The position numbers and the translations under genes were made by a program. The notes beneath the pieces are model-generated. The model had not been told where the DNA came from. It did not search any database and saw nothing but the letters and a program-made list of their open reading frames with translations. 64,000 nt of DNA. Source: Erigeron canadensis. Its lineage: Eukaryota > Streptophyta > Magnoliopsida > Asterales > Asteraceae. Location: positions 44,622,645 to 44,686,644 of the forward strand of contig NC_057763.1 of assembly GCF_010389155.1 (NCBI RefSeq), given 5' to 3'. Each line of letters opens with the position of its first letter. Within the stretch, counting starts at the first letter, position 1. Shown piece after piece: positions 1 to 9,686 of the stretch.

Positions 1-391
1 ATGGCGTATTAGTTTTGAAATGACCTTTCCTTCTGTCAGCTGCCTTTTATTATCCACAGTAAAAGCAAATAGACTAGTTCCTAATCTCTAGAAATTGTAT
101 AAAATGTCCATTTTCGCAGATTTTTATTTAGTCATGTGTAAATCATGGGAGAAAAATACATTTTGCCAGTATACCTTTGAAACATGATTTATTTTATTTT
201 ATATTCTTCTTTTTTCCAAATTAACCAACCACTCGCAGTGGTCAAAGCCATCACTAATTGGTACTCCTGGTCACTTGGAGTGGTCACAACCAGTCGGACC
301 ACAAGTCCCCACGCAATACATATCTTAATTTGTTTGCTTCTTTCTTTTAATTAACCAATAATTAATATAGAGTATAATTAATTTATGACAG
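1..391 (+). other. Intron of JAZ gene (3' part)
   Basis: Non-coding sequence leading to a pyrimidine/AT-rich stretch and an AG acceptor at 390-391. The upstream exon carrying the TIFY motif is not visible here and should lie before the window. Confidence 0.6.
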
Positions 392-601
392 GCAAGAACA
401 ATAATAAAGCTAGCAAGTGATGAAATAGAAGAGAAATGGAGGAGAACACCGGGTTCAACTACTTCTTCTGATCAGCAATATTCACCGTTGGTGTCGCCAG
501 CGCTAGGTAACCAAACCGGGCTTTCCATGAAGAGGTCTTTACAGAGGTTTCTTCAAAAGCGAAAGAATAGAATTCAAGCAACTTCTCCCTACCAGCATTA
601 G
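392..601 (+). CDS. JAZ: JAZ/TIFY jasmonate repressor, last exon (partial gene)
   Basis: Terminal exon of 69 codons plus TAG, entered in phase 0 after the acceptor at 390-391. It starts ARTIIKLASDEIEEKW, which resembles the end of a TIFY domain, and ends with a Jas motif (SMKRSLQRFLQKRKNRIQ, then ATSPYQH). JAZ proteins are nuclear repressors that bind MYC factors through Jas and are degraded by COI1 when JA-Ile is present. The order 'ARxIIxLAS - short spacer - SMKxSLQxFLQKR - IQATSPY' is closest to Arabidopsis JAZ7/JAZ8 as I remember them. The residues before the Jas helix (LGNQTGLSMKRS) lack an LPIAR-like degron, another JAZ8 trait. The TIFY exon and start codon lie outside the window, so the gene is cut by the window edge, not broken. 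No other family fits this tail. Confidence 0.9.
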   Translation, partial: ARTIIKLASDEIEEKWRRTPGSTTSSDQQYSPLVSPALGNQTGLSMKRSLQRFLQKRKNRIQATSPYQH

Positions 602-1499
602 CCGTACGTATAACCTAGCTATATATGCTCTTTGTTACGATACACTATTATATAGCCGTACGTTCCAACTAACAATTCCGGTTCCATAGTTTAGTTCAAA
701 CTAACATGCTTAATTAATTAGTAGCTAGAGTTCTTCAAGAATTATGTACACGTCTTTCTCGTAAGACATGTGAATTAATTATGTGTACGTTAGTCGAGCT
801 AACAAATGGCCGGAATCTGGTTGAATCGTCCGCCATGTATTCTCAATATATATATTTGTTTGTTTGTTTGTTTTATAACTTTGTTTGAAGACATAAATAT
901 ATACGTTTAATTTGTCATTGCTTTTCGTAAGTTTTTTTAAGACAGAATGCCCTTCTATTTATATTTATGTATGCAAATATATAACTTTTATGTACCAATA
1001 TATAGATAGACCCGACTGCCTTTCCAAAAAATATATATATAGACCCGACTACTATAATAAGCATTAGGGAATTTGCTAATAACAGCTGGGACCGTCAATA
1101 TATAACTCATCATAACCTACATAGTTAATCTGATAGAAATGTCTGAAAACTAGTTTTGGCCCTGATATATCTTTAAATGAAGAATATAATCATACAGAAA
1201 AGCAAAGTCAGTCCAATCAATTAATCATATCCAACTTAATTTGTATCCTGAATCAATTACTTGTTCATTTTTTTGTTTGCACGCTCTCTTTAAAATATAT
1301 TAATATCATCTAGCATGTCCAAAGCCTTGACCGCGAAAACTACAACGCGAAAACTACAAAATGGATGAAATACTCGTACTAATTACAACGAATCGAGACA
1401 AGAAAAAAACCTCATTTTCTTTTCACATAATAATCATAAAAATAATATTTCTTTTCATATAACATATTTACAATGAGTCTTTTTAAATTCAAACCATAC
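602..1499. other. JAZ 3' flank and intergenic DNA
   Basis: AT-rich sequence with short TA and TTTG runs. It should include the JAZ 3'UTR, but no clear poly(A) signal or other feature stands out. Confidence 0.4.
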
Positions 1500-1745
1500 G
1501 TCATTAAAGTATTCCCTTAGGCCTGTGCTTATAACGTCTTCACCTCCAAGGACGATCGATGATGTAGGCATAGAGCGTCCAAAGGCCTGCGTCCTCCATT
1601 TCAGTCCTCCCGAAGACTCTGACGGACGCTCGGATGTGGGACCGTTTGTGTTTCTTTTCTTATTCTTTTTCTTCTTAGTTAAATCTACATATATATTTGT
1701 GGTACATACATAACTATATATACACGTGTATATGTCTCTGAAATT
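1500..1745. repeat. Dispersed repeat R1, left fragment
   Basis: The part with CGTCCTCC, AGTCCTC, GAAGACTCTGACGGACGCTCG and ATGTGGG resembles 32070-32135 in order and spacing. The matching right part of the family (with GCTGACGTGACAGT) lies at about 3340-3490 here and 32260-32370 in the other copy. This suggests one repeat interrupted by the insertions at 1868-3265. Class unknown; a non-autonomous transposon is likely. ORFs in it are not conserved genes. Confidence 0.45.
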
Positions 1746-1867
1746 ATTTGGCCGAATTATCGAGTTTATATAATTAATTTTCAAATTTAACCCCTGAAAT
1801 ACTAACACATTTATAAATAATTATACTAGTTTTCTAAATGTTAAACTTAACCCCCAAAATTCATTTA

Positions 1868-2125
1868 CACTGCATTCCTGAGTTATTTTTTTAAAAGAAA
1901 AAAAAAGTAAGAAAACTCATCTTCTTGCATTCTTGAGTTTTTTCCTTTATGAGAAAAGAAAGTGTAAGAAAGAAAAATTGATGGTTTTTGTATTAGAAAA
2001 CTTTCTGGCCATTATTGGCCTGATTTGAATGGAAAAAAAATTTCCCTATCTTTTCTTCCTTTATCAAATCTAATCCTTTTTTTTCTTTAAATAAAAACTC
2101 CAGAATACAACCTTAGTATTTTAAC
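1868..2125. repeat. MITE-like repeat, 'TTCTTGAGTTTTTT' family
   Basis: Begins with CACTGCATTCCTGAGTT and ends near AAAACTCCAGAATACAACC, giving imperfect inverted ends around A/T-rich DNA. The same motif family recurs at 29800-30110 and, best preserved, at 42224-42472. Boundaries are approximate. Confidence 0.4.
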
Positions 2126-2182
2126 TTTTGTGTAATTTAAGTTTTATTAACTAAAGTGGTTTATTTTATGTGTTTTTATTAT

Positions 2183-2545
2183 GGGCTAATTACTTGAAAA
2201 GTCCTTCAACTTGTCACTGAAACCTTTTTTGGGGCTCGAACAAAAAAAAGTTCTATTCGGGGGAAGAAAAACGGCTAAAATCTCTTTTATGGGGTTCCGT
2301 ACAAGTAGCCAGTTAAAAATAGGACTAATTACTTGGAAAGTCCTTCAACTTGTCACTGAAACCTTTTCTGGGGCTCCAACAAAAAAAAAATCTATTTGAG
2401 AGTATGAAAACGGCTAAAATTACTATTGTGGGGTCTCGTGTAAGTAGCCGGTCAAAAAGTATTTTGAACTTAATTTCTCTTTTATTTTATTTCATTTATG
2501 GATTACATAAAAATTCCAAGTCATATCTCTATACAAAACACCAAA

Positions 2546-2578
<33 letters not shown>

Positions 2579-3265
2579 CTGGGTTCCATCTTCATAACCG
2601 CCGACACCACCTAAATCCAACTACCCTTTTGCCATTACAGATTTGGGATGCCATAATCACATATTCCTTATGGTAACGTCAGCTCATCATCAACATCACT
2701 AATATGTAATCACATCATCGAAAAATCAAAAACAATATACAAATTTTCCGGCCACCCCAACACCACCACCACAAAGATCCGGCCACAAAACTCATGAAAC
2801 AAATTGAATAATCTTGATTGTATCTTTATCCTCATTTAACCATTCTCATGTTCAACTCTTATTAAACAACCCAAGTTAAAGATTTGAACCTTTTACTTAA
2901 CACTACCGCAAATCTCCATAGCCGCCACCATAAAGTTTAGGTTGCCAGCAGCGGTGGTTTTGAAATGGAAGTGGCTAGATGTCATATGGTACAAGGGAAT
3001 ATAAAAAAGTGGCTAATTTGAAAAAAAAAATAAATTTGTTGGAGCCCCAATAAAGGTTTTAGTGACAAGTTGAGAGACTTTTCAAGTAATTAGCCCTTAA
3101 AAATAAAGATAAAACCGGCTAGCTATTGTACACGTCAGCAAAAAGTGGTCACGGTCCTACTATAGTAATTTTAGCTGTTTTCATACCCTCAAATAGAATT
3201 TTTTTTGTTGGAACCTCAGAAAAAGTTTCAGTAACAAGTTGAGTGACTTTTCAAATAATTAGCCC
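2183..3265. mobile_element. Outer Mutator-type MITE (1083 bp), contains a nested copy
   Basis: Terminal inverted repeats: the left end reads GGGCTAATTACTTGAAAAGT and the right end is the complement of GGGCTAATTATTTGAAAAGT. Flanks are TTTTATTAT (2174-2182) and TTTTAATAT (3266-3274), a 9-bp target-site duplication with one mismatch, the size made by Mutator-like transposases. There is no transposase ORF, so it is non-autonomous. A second copy of the family sits inside it at 2322-3096. Confidence 0.8.
2322..3096. mobile_element. Inner Mutator-type MITE nested in the outer one (775 bp)
   Basis: Same family as the surrounding element: starts GGACTAATTACTTGGAAAGT and ends with the complement of GGGCTAATTACTTGAAAAGT. 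It is flanked by a perfect 9-bp direct repeat TTAAAAATA at 2313-2321 and 3097-3105. The interior has an (AT)n run at about 2551-2578 and no coding potential. Confidence 0.85.
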
Positions 3266-3299
3266 TTTTAATATTAATAAAGAGTTTATTTAGTTTTGC

Positions 3300-3490
3300 T
3301 TTTTAAAAATATAATAAAAAAAATAGATGATGTGGCACAAAAGTTCCAGAAAGCTTACCTTATAGGCATTGAAGGAAGTCATGAGGAAAATACTGCTGAC
3401 GTGACAGTAAAGAAACTGAAGTCCTTTTCTTGGAGGCCTTCCTGATGAGCTTATCAACTCATTGGTTTCTCTACAATCTCTATATAGGTT
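3300..3490. repeat. Dispersed repeat R1, right fragment
   Basis: Shares AAGTTCCA, CTTATAG, AGTC, TGCTGACGTGACAGT and AAGGCCTT blocks with 32235-32370. Probably the other half of the repeat at 1500-1745. Confidence 0.45.
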
Positions 3491-3499
3491 AATAAAAGG

Positions 3500-4095
3500 G
3501 CTAATAAATGTGAAGATGATTTTGGTAACTCCACTGTTGAGAAAACATACACATGGACATTATTAAAATAGAATATGATGAAATCAAATTAAAAACGGAA
3601 CATGAATGTCATGTTTAAATAGTACATCATCATATCTATCAGAAAAAATAATAATAAACTATGTACGTACATATTTGCCATTCAAAAATAATAAAATAAA
3701 ATATAGGGACATATTTTTCTCACTATACACAGATGTAGTGAACCAAGCACTAAATATTTTATTTTCTCACCATGTTTTGGCAACGAGAAAAAGCGGTCAG
3801 TTTAGGTAGTGGCGGTGCCGAAAATATTTTCAAAGAGCTAGAGGTATATATCCAATCAATTTTATAGGTCGCGTTTTAATTTGTTTTTTCCAAAAAAAAC
3901 TAAATTGACTTGAATTTATTTTAAGCCAAACATAAAAATTTAATTTAAAAGTCATAAAACTTGTAATTAAAATTCACAGTATAATTGTATAAACCTTTAC
4001 TCACTTCTGCAATTCTGCAACATATATAACATTTTTTTTAAAATGTTTAAATTCATTATTGTCTGGCTTAATGGGGGTGTTTGTGAAAAATCTAT
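3500..4095. other. Intergenic, nothing recognised
   Basis: AT-rich DNA with one short unconserved ORF (3606-3809) and no motif I can name. Confidence 0.4.
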
Positions 4096-4103
4096 AGTGA
4101 GGT

Positions 4104-4499
4104 CAGGAGCGGAACTACATACGAATTAGGGTAGCCGGGGCTATGGATCCGCTGAATTCATGTAGTTCAGGTTTTCTGAAAAATGTGTAATTTAAATTGG
4201 TGCTACAGGTAAACTAAATATGAGATAACGATAAATGTAACCATCTTTAGACTTTTAAAACATTTTGTCATTAATAAAACTTATAAAGATGTATTTATAC
4301 ATCTAAATGATAAAGAAAAACTACTAAAAGTGTCATAAATTTTTAAAATTCATTAAAAATAGCCAAACATTCATTAATAAAGTGCTAAAAATCGTAACAA
4401 TTTAGTCGTTACTGTTATTAGCGTTACTTTATGCCGATACAAGGCTAGTGAAAAAACAAATTGTTTTACGGGTCACTTTAGATTCTGGGTCCGCTACTG
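4104..4499. mobile_element. hAT-type MITE (396 bp)
   Basis: Ends CAGGAGCGGA and TCCGCTACTG form a terminal inverted repeat with one mismatch. It is bounded by a perfect 8-bp duplication AGTGAGGT (4096-4103 and 4500-4507), the target size of hAT transposons. No transposase coding sequence. Confidence 0.85.
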
Positions 4500-4507
4500 A
4501 GTGAGGT

Positions 4508-5966
4508 GGAGGATGTTTGTAAGGAGAGTTTTGTTGTGGGTGATGACACAGAGGGTATTCATCCATAAGTGTTTGTATGGAAGGATTGTGAAGGATGAAG
4601 AGAAATAGTTTTTTGTGTGTGTATATATATAATTTTTTTTTTGAACAGTTGTGTATAGATATAATAATTGTATGTATATTAATTAGATATTTGTAGTATT
4701 GATGAATATGTTATTGTTGTGGGTAAAAAATGTTTGTGAGAATAATGTATAAAAAGCTAATGTGACATGCTGATTAATATATTCATAGAAAAAATAACAC
4801 AAACTCATGCGGATGGTCTAACTAACAAACTTAAAGCTTATTAATTAAAAAAAACCTAAGGTACTTTTAAAAACTTAATAAGATGTCGGTAGCTGTCATT
4901 CGTATTATTGTATAACTTTAGACGAGAGAAAGAAATTTAACAAATAAAACTTCGGTAATTTTATTATGAAAAACTTTAATATGATCACATGTAAAAAAAG
5001 AAAAATGAAGATGAGAAATTATAGGGAGGAAAATAGGAAATAGACTGGTGACAATCTGGTAAGTGTCTAAAGCTTAAAGGGAGGGCCATGGCCATGGGCA
5101 GAGGCCTCTCTTTGGTATCGCTCCTGACAACTATATTAGTAGATCCTTGCATCACTCTACGCTTTTTTAAGAAAAGTGGATAAATACAATTATATAATAT
5201 TGTAACTTTGATATAGATTTAACATATTTGTTTTTCATCCATCCATTAATCACGTTAAAGTATTCAAAACTTTGTTACTTAATACATGTATTTATAATCC
5301 CTCTAAACTTATTTAACATTCAAAACTATGTTACATCCTATTAATTTATGGGCAATAAACATCAAACTATATGTTGTATGCGAGTCGAGACAAGCTTGAG
5401 TTCGCTCTTAAGCTCGAGCTTAGCTTAAAGAGATTGAGTTCCATGTGTTTCGAGTCTTAGAAGTAAAACTCAACTTCAAGTCGTACGGATTCTTTTAAGA
5501 TTGACTCGTCTCGAGCTGTACTTAATTATTCAATAAATTAGTTTACTTTTGAACTATATAATTTATATATGTATAACTGTTTTTGTATAAGTTCAATTAT
5601 AAACGAGTCTCTTTATATTTGGATACGGATATAACTGTACATACATTTGGACTATAATTGTACTGTATATGTGGAATTGGGCATGTGGTCGTATTTGTTA
5701 ATTTGAGTATTCGCACATGAAAGAAAACCGAAGCATGGAATGGATAGTAGCCTATTAAAGGGTATGCGTGGCCTGTGGGTTTAAACGTTTATCACGTTGC
5801 TTTTTGTAAGCTTTAATGTCTACTATCTTACCCTTTTAAAGTGTGGTCTCCTCTATATTCTCTTGTCACCAATTAGTTTTATCTCCAGAATTGTTGCACC
5901 ACAACCAACCCAAAGTCATTTCTAGCATCCCATAATAAATTCCATCAAATAAAAGTAGATTACATA
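4508..5966. other. Intergenic with hAT-like fragment near 5390-5560
   Basis: 5390-5560 is rich in GAGTCGAGAC, AAGCTCGAGCTT and CTCGTCTCGAGC blocks, typical of degenerate hAT-like subterminal repeats. Related sequence occurs at 7495-7580. I see no gene in the rest. Confidence 0.35.
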
Positions 5967-5975
5967 TTACTTTTA

Positions 5976-7251
5976 GGGTTAATTACACAAATGGTACATG
6001 AACCATACACCATATTACTGATTACCTACCTATAGTTTAAAATTTACGCTAGTCATACCCCAACTTGTTATTTATGCACTCGGATCATACCTGAACCTGA
6101 TGGCCGTCAGATTGGGCGTTAAGTTGGGGTATGACTATCGTAAATATTAAACTATATGTAGGTAATCAGTAATATTGTGTATAGTCCAGGCACCATTTAT
6201 GTAATTAACCCTTATTATTATTATTATTGTTGTTGTTGTTGTTGTTGTTGTTTTTTAATTACACAAAGTATTATTTAAGAATAAATAATTTATAAAGTTC
6301 ATTGATATTTTTTGTAAGCATTTTTATAAAAAATTTATTTATTAAAAACTATTAATATATTAGATTATAAATTCATGATGATTTTAATTATTTATATTCA
6401 TGTTTATTTACTTTTCATATAAAAAAATAAGTAAATTGGAAGGAGTACCTTAATTTCACGTAAAGCATTGATAAATCTATTTGAAGTTTTGAATTGATAC
6501 CACCACATGGAGTTGATTAAATCCGATTTGAGCTAACGCAAACCTTGCATGTTAGTTGTACAGATACTAATGCATTACAAGAAATTAAGATATTTTTTTC
6601 GGTTTACCCCTTTAAAAAAAATTGAAAATAAAAAAATAAAAATTTATAAAAATAAAAACTTTGTTCTAAAAATGATCTTTTATAAAAATAAAATATTATT
6701 TTATTAAAAAAATTAATTTTATAAATAATAAAACTTATTTATAAGACTCGAATTTATTGTTAAAAATAAATAAATAAGAAAATACACAGTTAGATTCATC
6801 ATGGATTTATAATTTGATATATGAATAGTTTTTAATAAAATAATTTTTTTATAAAAATAAAGAATTCTTTTATAAAATAAAAGTCTCTATTTACAAAATA
6901 TATCAACAAACTTTTTAAAATAATTTATTCCTAAATAATACTTTATGTAATAATAAAAAATAAAAATAAATAAAAATAAAAACAACAACAACAACAATAT
7001 AAATAATAATAATAAGGGTTAATTACATAAATGATACATCGACTATACACCATATTACTGATTATCTACCCATAATTTATAATTTACGGTAGTTATACCC
7101 AACTTAACGGCCAAACTGATGCCCGTCAGGTTCAGGTATGATTTGAGTGCATAAATGACAAGTTGGGGGTATGACTAGCATAAATTTTAAACTATAGTTA
7201 GGTAATCAGTAATATGGTGTATAGTCCACGTACTATTTATGTAATTAACCC
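5976..7251. mobile_element. Large palindromic Mutator-type element (1276 bp)
   Basis: Long imperfect inverted repeat with arms of about 450 bp (5976-6430 and 6760-7251). The termini are GGGTTAATTACA.AAATG. It is flanked by a perfect 9-bp duplication TTACTTTTA (5967-5975 and 7252-7260). Each arm begins with a 236-bp module (5976-6211; 7016-7251) that is itself a near-palindrome carrying the terminal sequence at both its ends. GTT/AAC and TTA/TAA trinucleotide runs follow each module on the inner side. No transposase is visible. Confidence 0.85.
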
Positions 7252-7260
7252 TTACTTTTA

Positions 7261-7686
7261 TATAACAAACCTCAACCGTTGACAATGGGGTTTCTCATTA
7301 GTAAAATATTTTACCTTTTGATATTTTATCAAGATTTGAATTTCACTTCTTAAATTTATAATTAAAAGAAAAAAAAAATCAAGTTAACCATAAAATCTTT
7401 ATCCAAAACAAACCTCGCCCTTTTTAGAAGAATTCGTAGCTTATGGTTCCATGACTCCAAATCAAGCTTAGCAATTAATTAGTTATTCCAAATCAAGATG
7501 GAGTTCGAGCTTGATGATATCCGAGCTTGCGTTTAGCTTATACAAACGTTAATGCTCAACTAGTTTCGAGTTTTTCTGCCATTTTCTATCAAAACTGTGC
7601 AACGTAATCGACTCGTGACGTGCTTGATGGTAACAAAAACATAATGTGGAAGTTAGTTGATTTTCTATTGTATACCTCATGTGGAA
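7261..7686. other. Intergenic between two palindromic elements
   Basis: No gene. 7495-7580 shares CGAGCTTG-type blocks with the fragment at 5390-5560. Confidence 0.35.
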
Positions 7687-7695
7687 GCTTTTAAT

Positions 7696-8987
7696 TTAGA
7701 GAAAATAGCCTAGATACCCCAAAACCATCTTCAATATATGAAAATACCCAACTTTTTTCAAATTCACCAAAAATACCCATAAAATCGCAAGACCACAAGG
7801 AGGAGTTGCGGATCGCAAGAAATCCTTGCGATGCGCAAGCAAGTCTTGCGATCCGCAAGCAAGGCTTGCGATTTTGACCTTTTTTTGACTTATGAATAAG
7901 ATTTTTTGTGAGATTCTCTTGTACTTGTTAAGATAGCAATCGGATTTTTATGTACTTTTTTTTACTTATGAATTTACGAACAACCTTTCACCATAAACAA
8001 CACCATAATTTTTTGTTTCTTTCAGTTTGCAAAGTAAAAGATATGTTTTTCTAAGCTAATAAGTATTTAGTATTTAATGCCGTTGCAAAAAGTGGCAAAC
8101 CACGAGGACCAATTTTGTATTTACAATGTTGATAAACAACTACTAAAAAGATACAAGGGTTTTTGAAACAACACTACCAATTACCAAAAACCCAGCCAAG
8201 TAATGACCTGTACAAAGTTGAAACTTTCTTTTATCTCTAGTCAACTAAAAAACCTGCTTGCTCAAAAATATTTATCATCGAGTTTCTGTAAGTTTCAAGC
8301 ACAGAGCAACAAAATATTGACCAGTTTACACTTCTGACTCGAGTCCAGTAATAACGTGGTCCATTTTCTTGATAAAACCTGTTGAAATTACTATTTAATG
8401 AATTTTAATCTTAGCTTTGTTACTAGATTTATGTCTTTCAAGATTACCATGATCAAAGAAACACAAACAGGTAGCAAATTTCACTTGTTAAATAACAATT
8501 TTTCATAATGAAAACATAAAAACCGTCTCAGTTCTTAGTGACACACAAGTACCTAAGAAGACTTAGAGTTCAGCCTCAAACTTCCATCCTAACTCTATGT
8601 TTCAAACAAAACAAAATTAAATACTAAATACTTATTAGCTAAGAAAAACATACATTTTACTTTGCAAATTGAAAAAAAAACAATAAACTATGGTGTTGTT
8701 TTTGGTGTAAGGTTGTTGGTAAATTCATAATTAAAAAAAATACATAAAAATCTGATTGCTATCTTAACAAGTACAAGACTTGCTTGCGGATCGCAAGGAC
8801 TTCTTGCAGATCGCAAGACTTGCTTGCGGATCGCAAGACTTGCTTGCGAATCGCAAAGATTCCTTGCGATCCGCAACTCCTCCTTGCGGTCTTGCGATTT
8901 TATGGGTATTTTTGGTGAATTCGAAAAAAGTTGGGTATTTTCATATATTAAAAATGGTTTTTGGGTATCTAGGCTATTTTACTTGGT
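7696..8987. mobile_element. Large palindromic fold-back element with TTGCGGATCGCAAG motifs
   Basis: Inverted arms at about 7697-8070 and 8610-8987. The outer sequence is AAAATAGCCTAGATACCC on the left, with its complement (GGGTATCTAGGCTATTTT) on the right. Both arms hold runs of short palindromes of the type CTTGCGATCCGCAAG spaced by about 5 bp (7795-7870; 8778-8900). Candidate 9-bp duplication GCTTTTAAT (7687-7695) / GCTTCTAAT (8988-8996), one mismatch, but the last bases of the two ends match poorly, so the exact boundary is uncertain. ORFs across the motif run are artefacts of the repeat. Confidence 0.7.
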
Positions 8988-9686
8988 GCTTCTAATAGTT
9001 GAATAGATTTGAAAGTTTCACGGTTGTCTCAAGTTTCGCGACCTTATTACCATCCTTCAAAAGTTCATAATGTAAAAAAGCCCGCAAATAAGATGAGGAT
9101 AAACCCCTCATTTTATCATCGTTAATCAAATTGTGCATCAATGTCACATATCAATTAACTTTGTTAGAATACTTTTAGTATGTTGCTCAAGAAACAGTTC
9201 AATTTACCCTCACAACGAGAGAATAATAGTTTAAACTTTCGAAGAAAAGAATACTAAAAGTAAGCTACAAAGAACAAACTATCCATCACTTCATTTGCTA
9301 TTCTCAACCCTAGTTCACCAAGAGTACACCCCTCAAGTATTAAAATTTTCTACACGGATAAAGTTTTACCTGAAAAACGAGAAGAGTAACTACCAAGGTA
9401 AAGTAGATAACTATTGTTACAAGGCCTTACGCTAACAGTTTAACTAAATGGCACATACATATGTGATTACATTATCAATCATCAAAACTACATGTATCCT
9501 TAATCTAACACCTATAAAACTGTCGCATGATCCAAAGAAGGAGGTTCCGTCCAGGAACGGAGATCTGTTGTATCAAAAATCCTGACAAAAGCAGAGCAGC
9601 AGAGGGGAAAGGTCCGTGATACAAATATTTTACAGGAATAGAGTTGAGTTGCGCTTGCTCCGCATGTCATCTCAAGTTGTACCTGC

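Noticed and set aside
6570..6585. CATTACAAGAAA resembling a CACTA terminus
   Set aside because: It lies in the loop of the 5976-7251 palindrome with no matching opposite end; chance match.
7795..8900. Short repeated palindromes resembling a CRISPR array
   Set aside because: Spacers are about 5 bp, the arrays are inverted copies in the arms of a plant fold-back transposon, and the host is a eukaryote.
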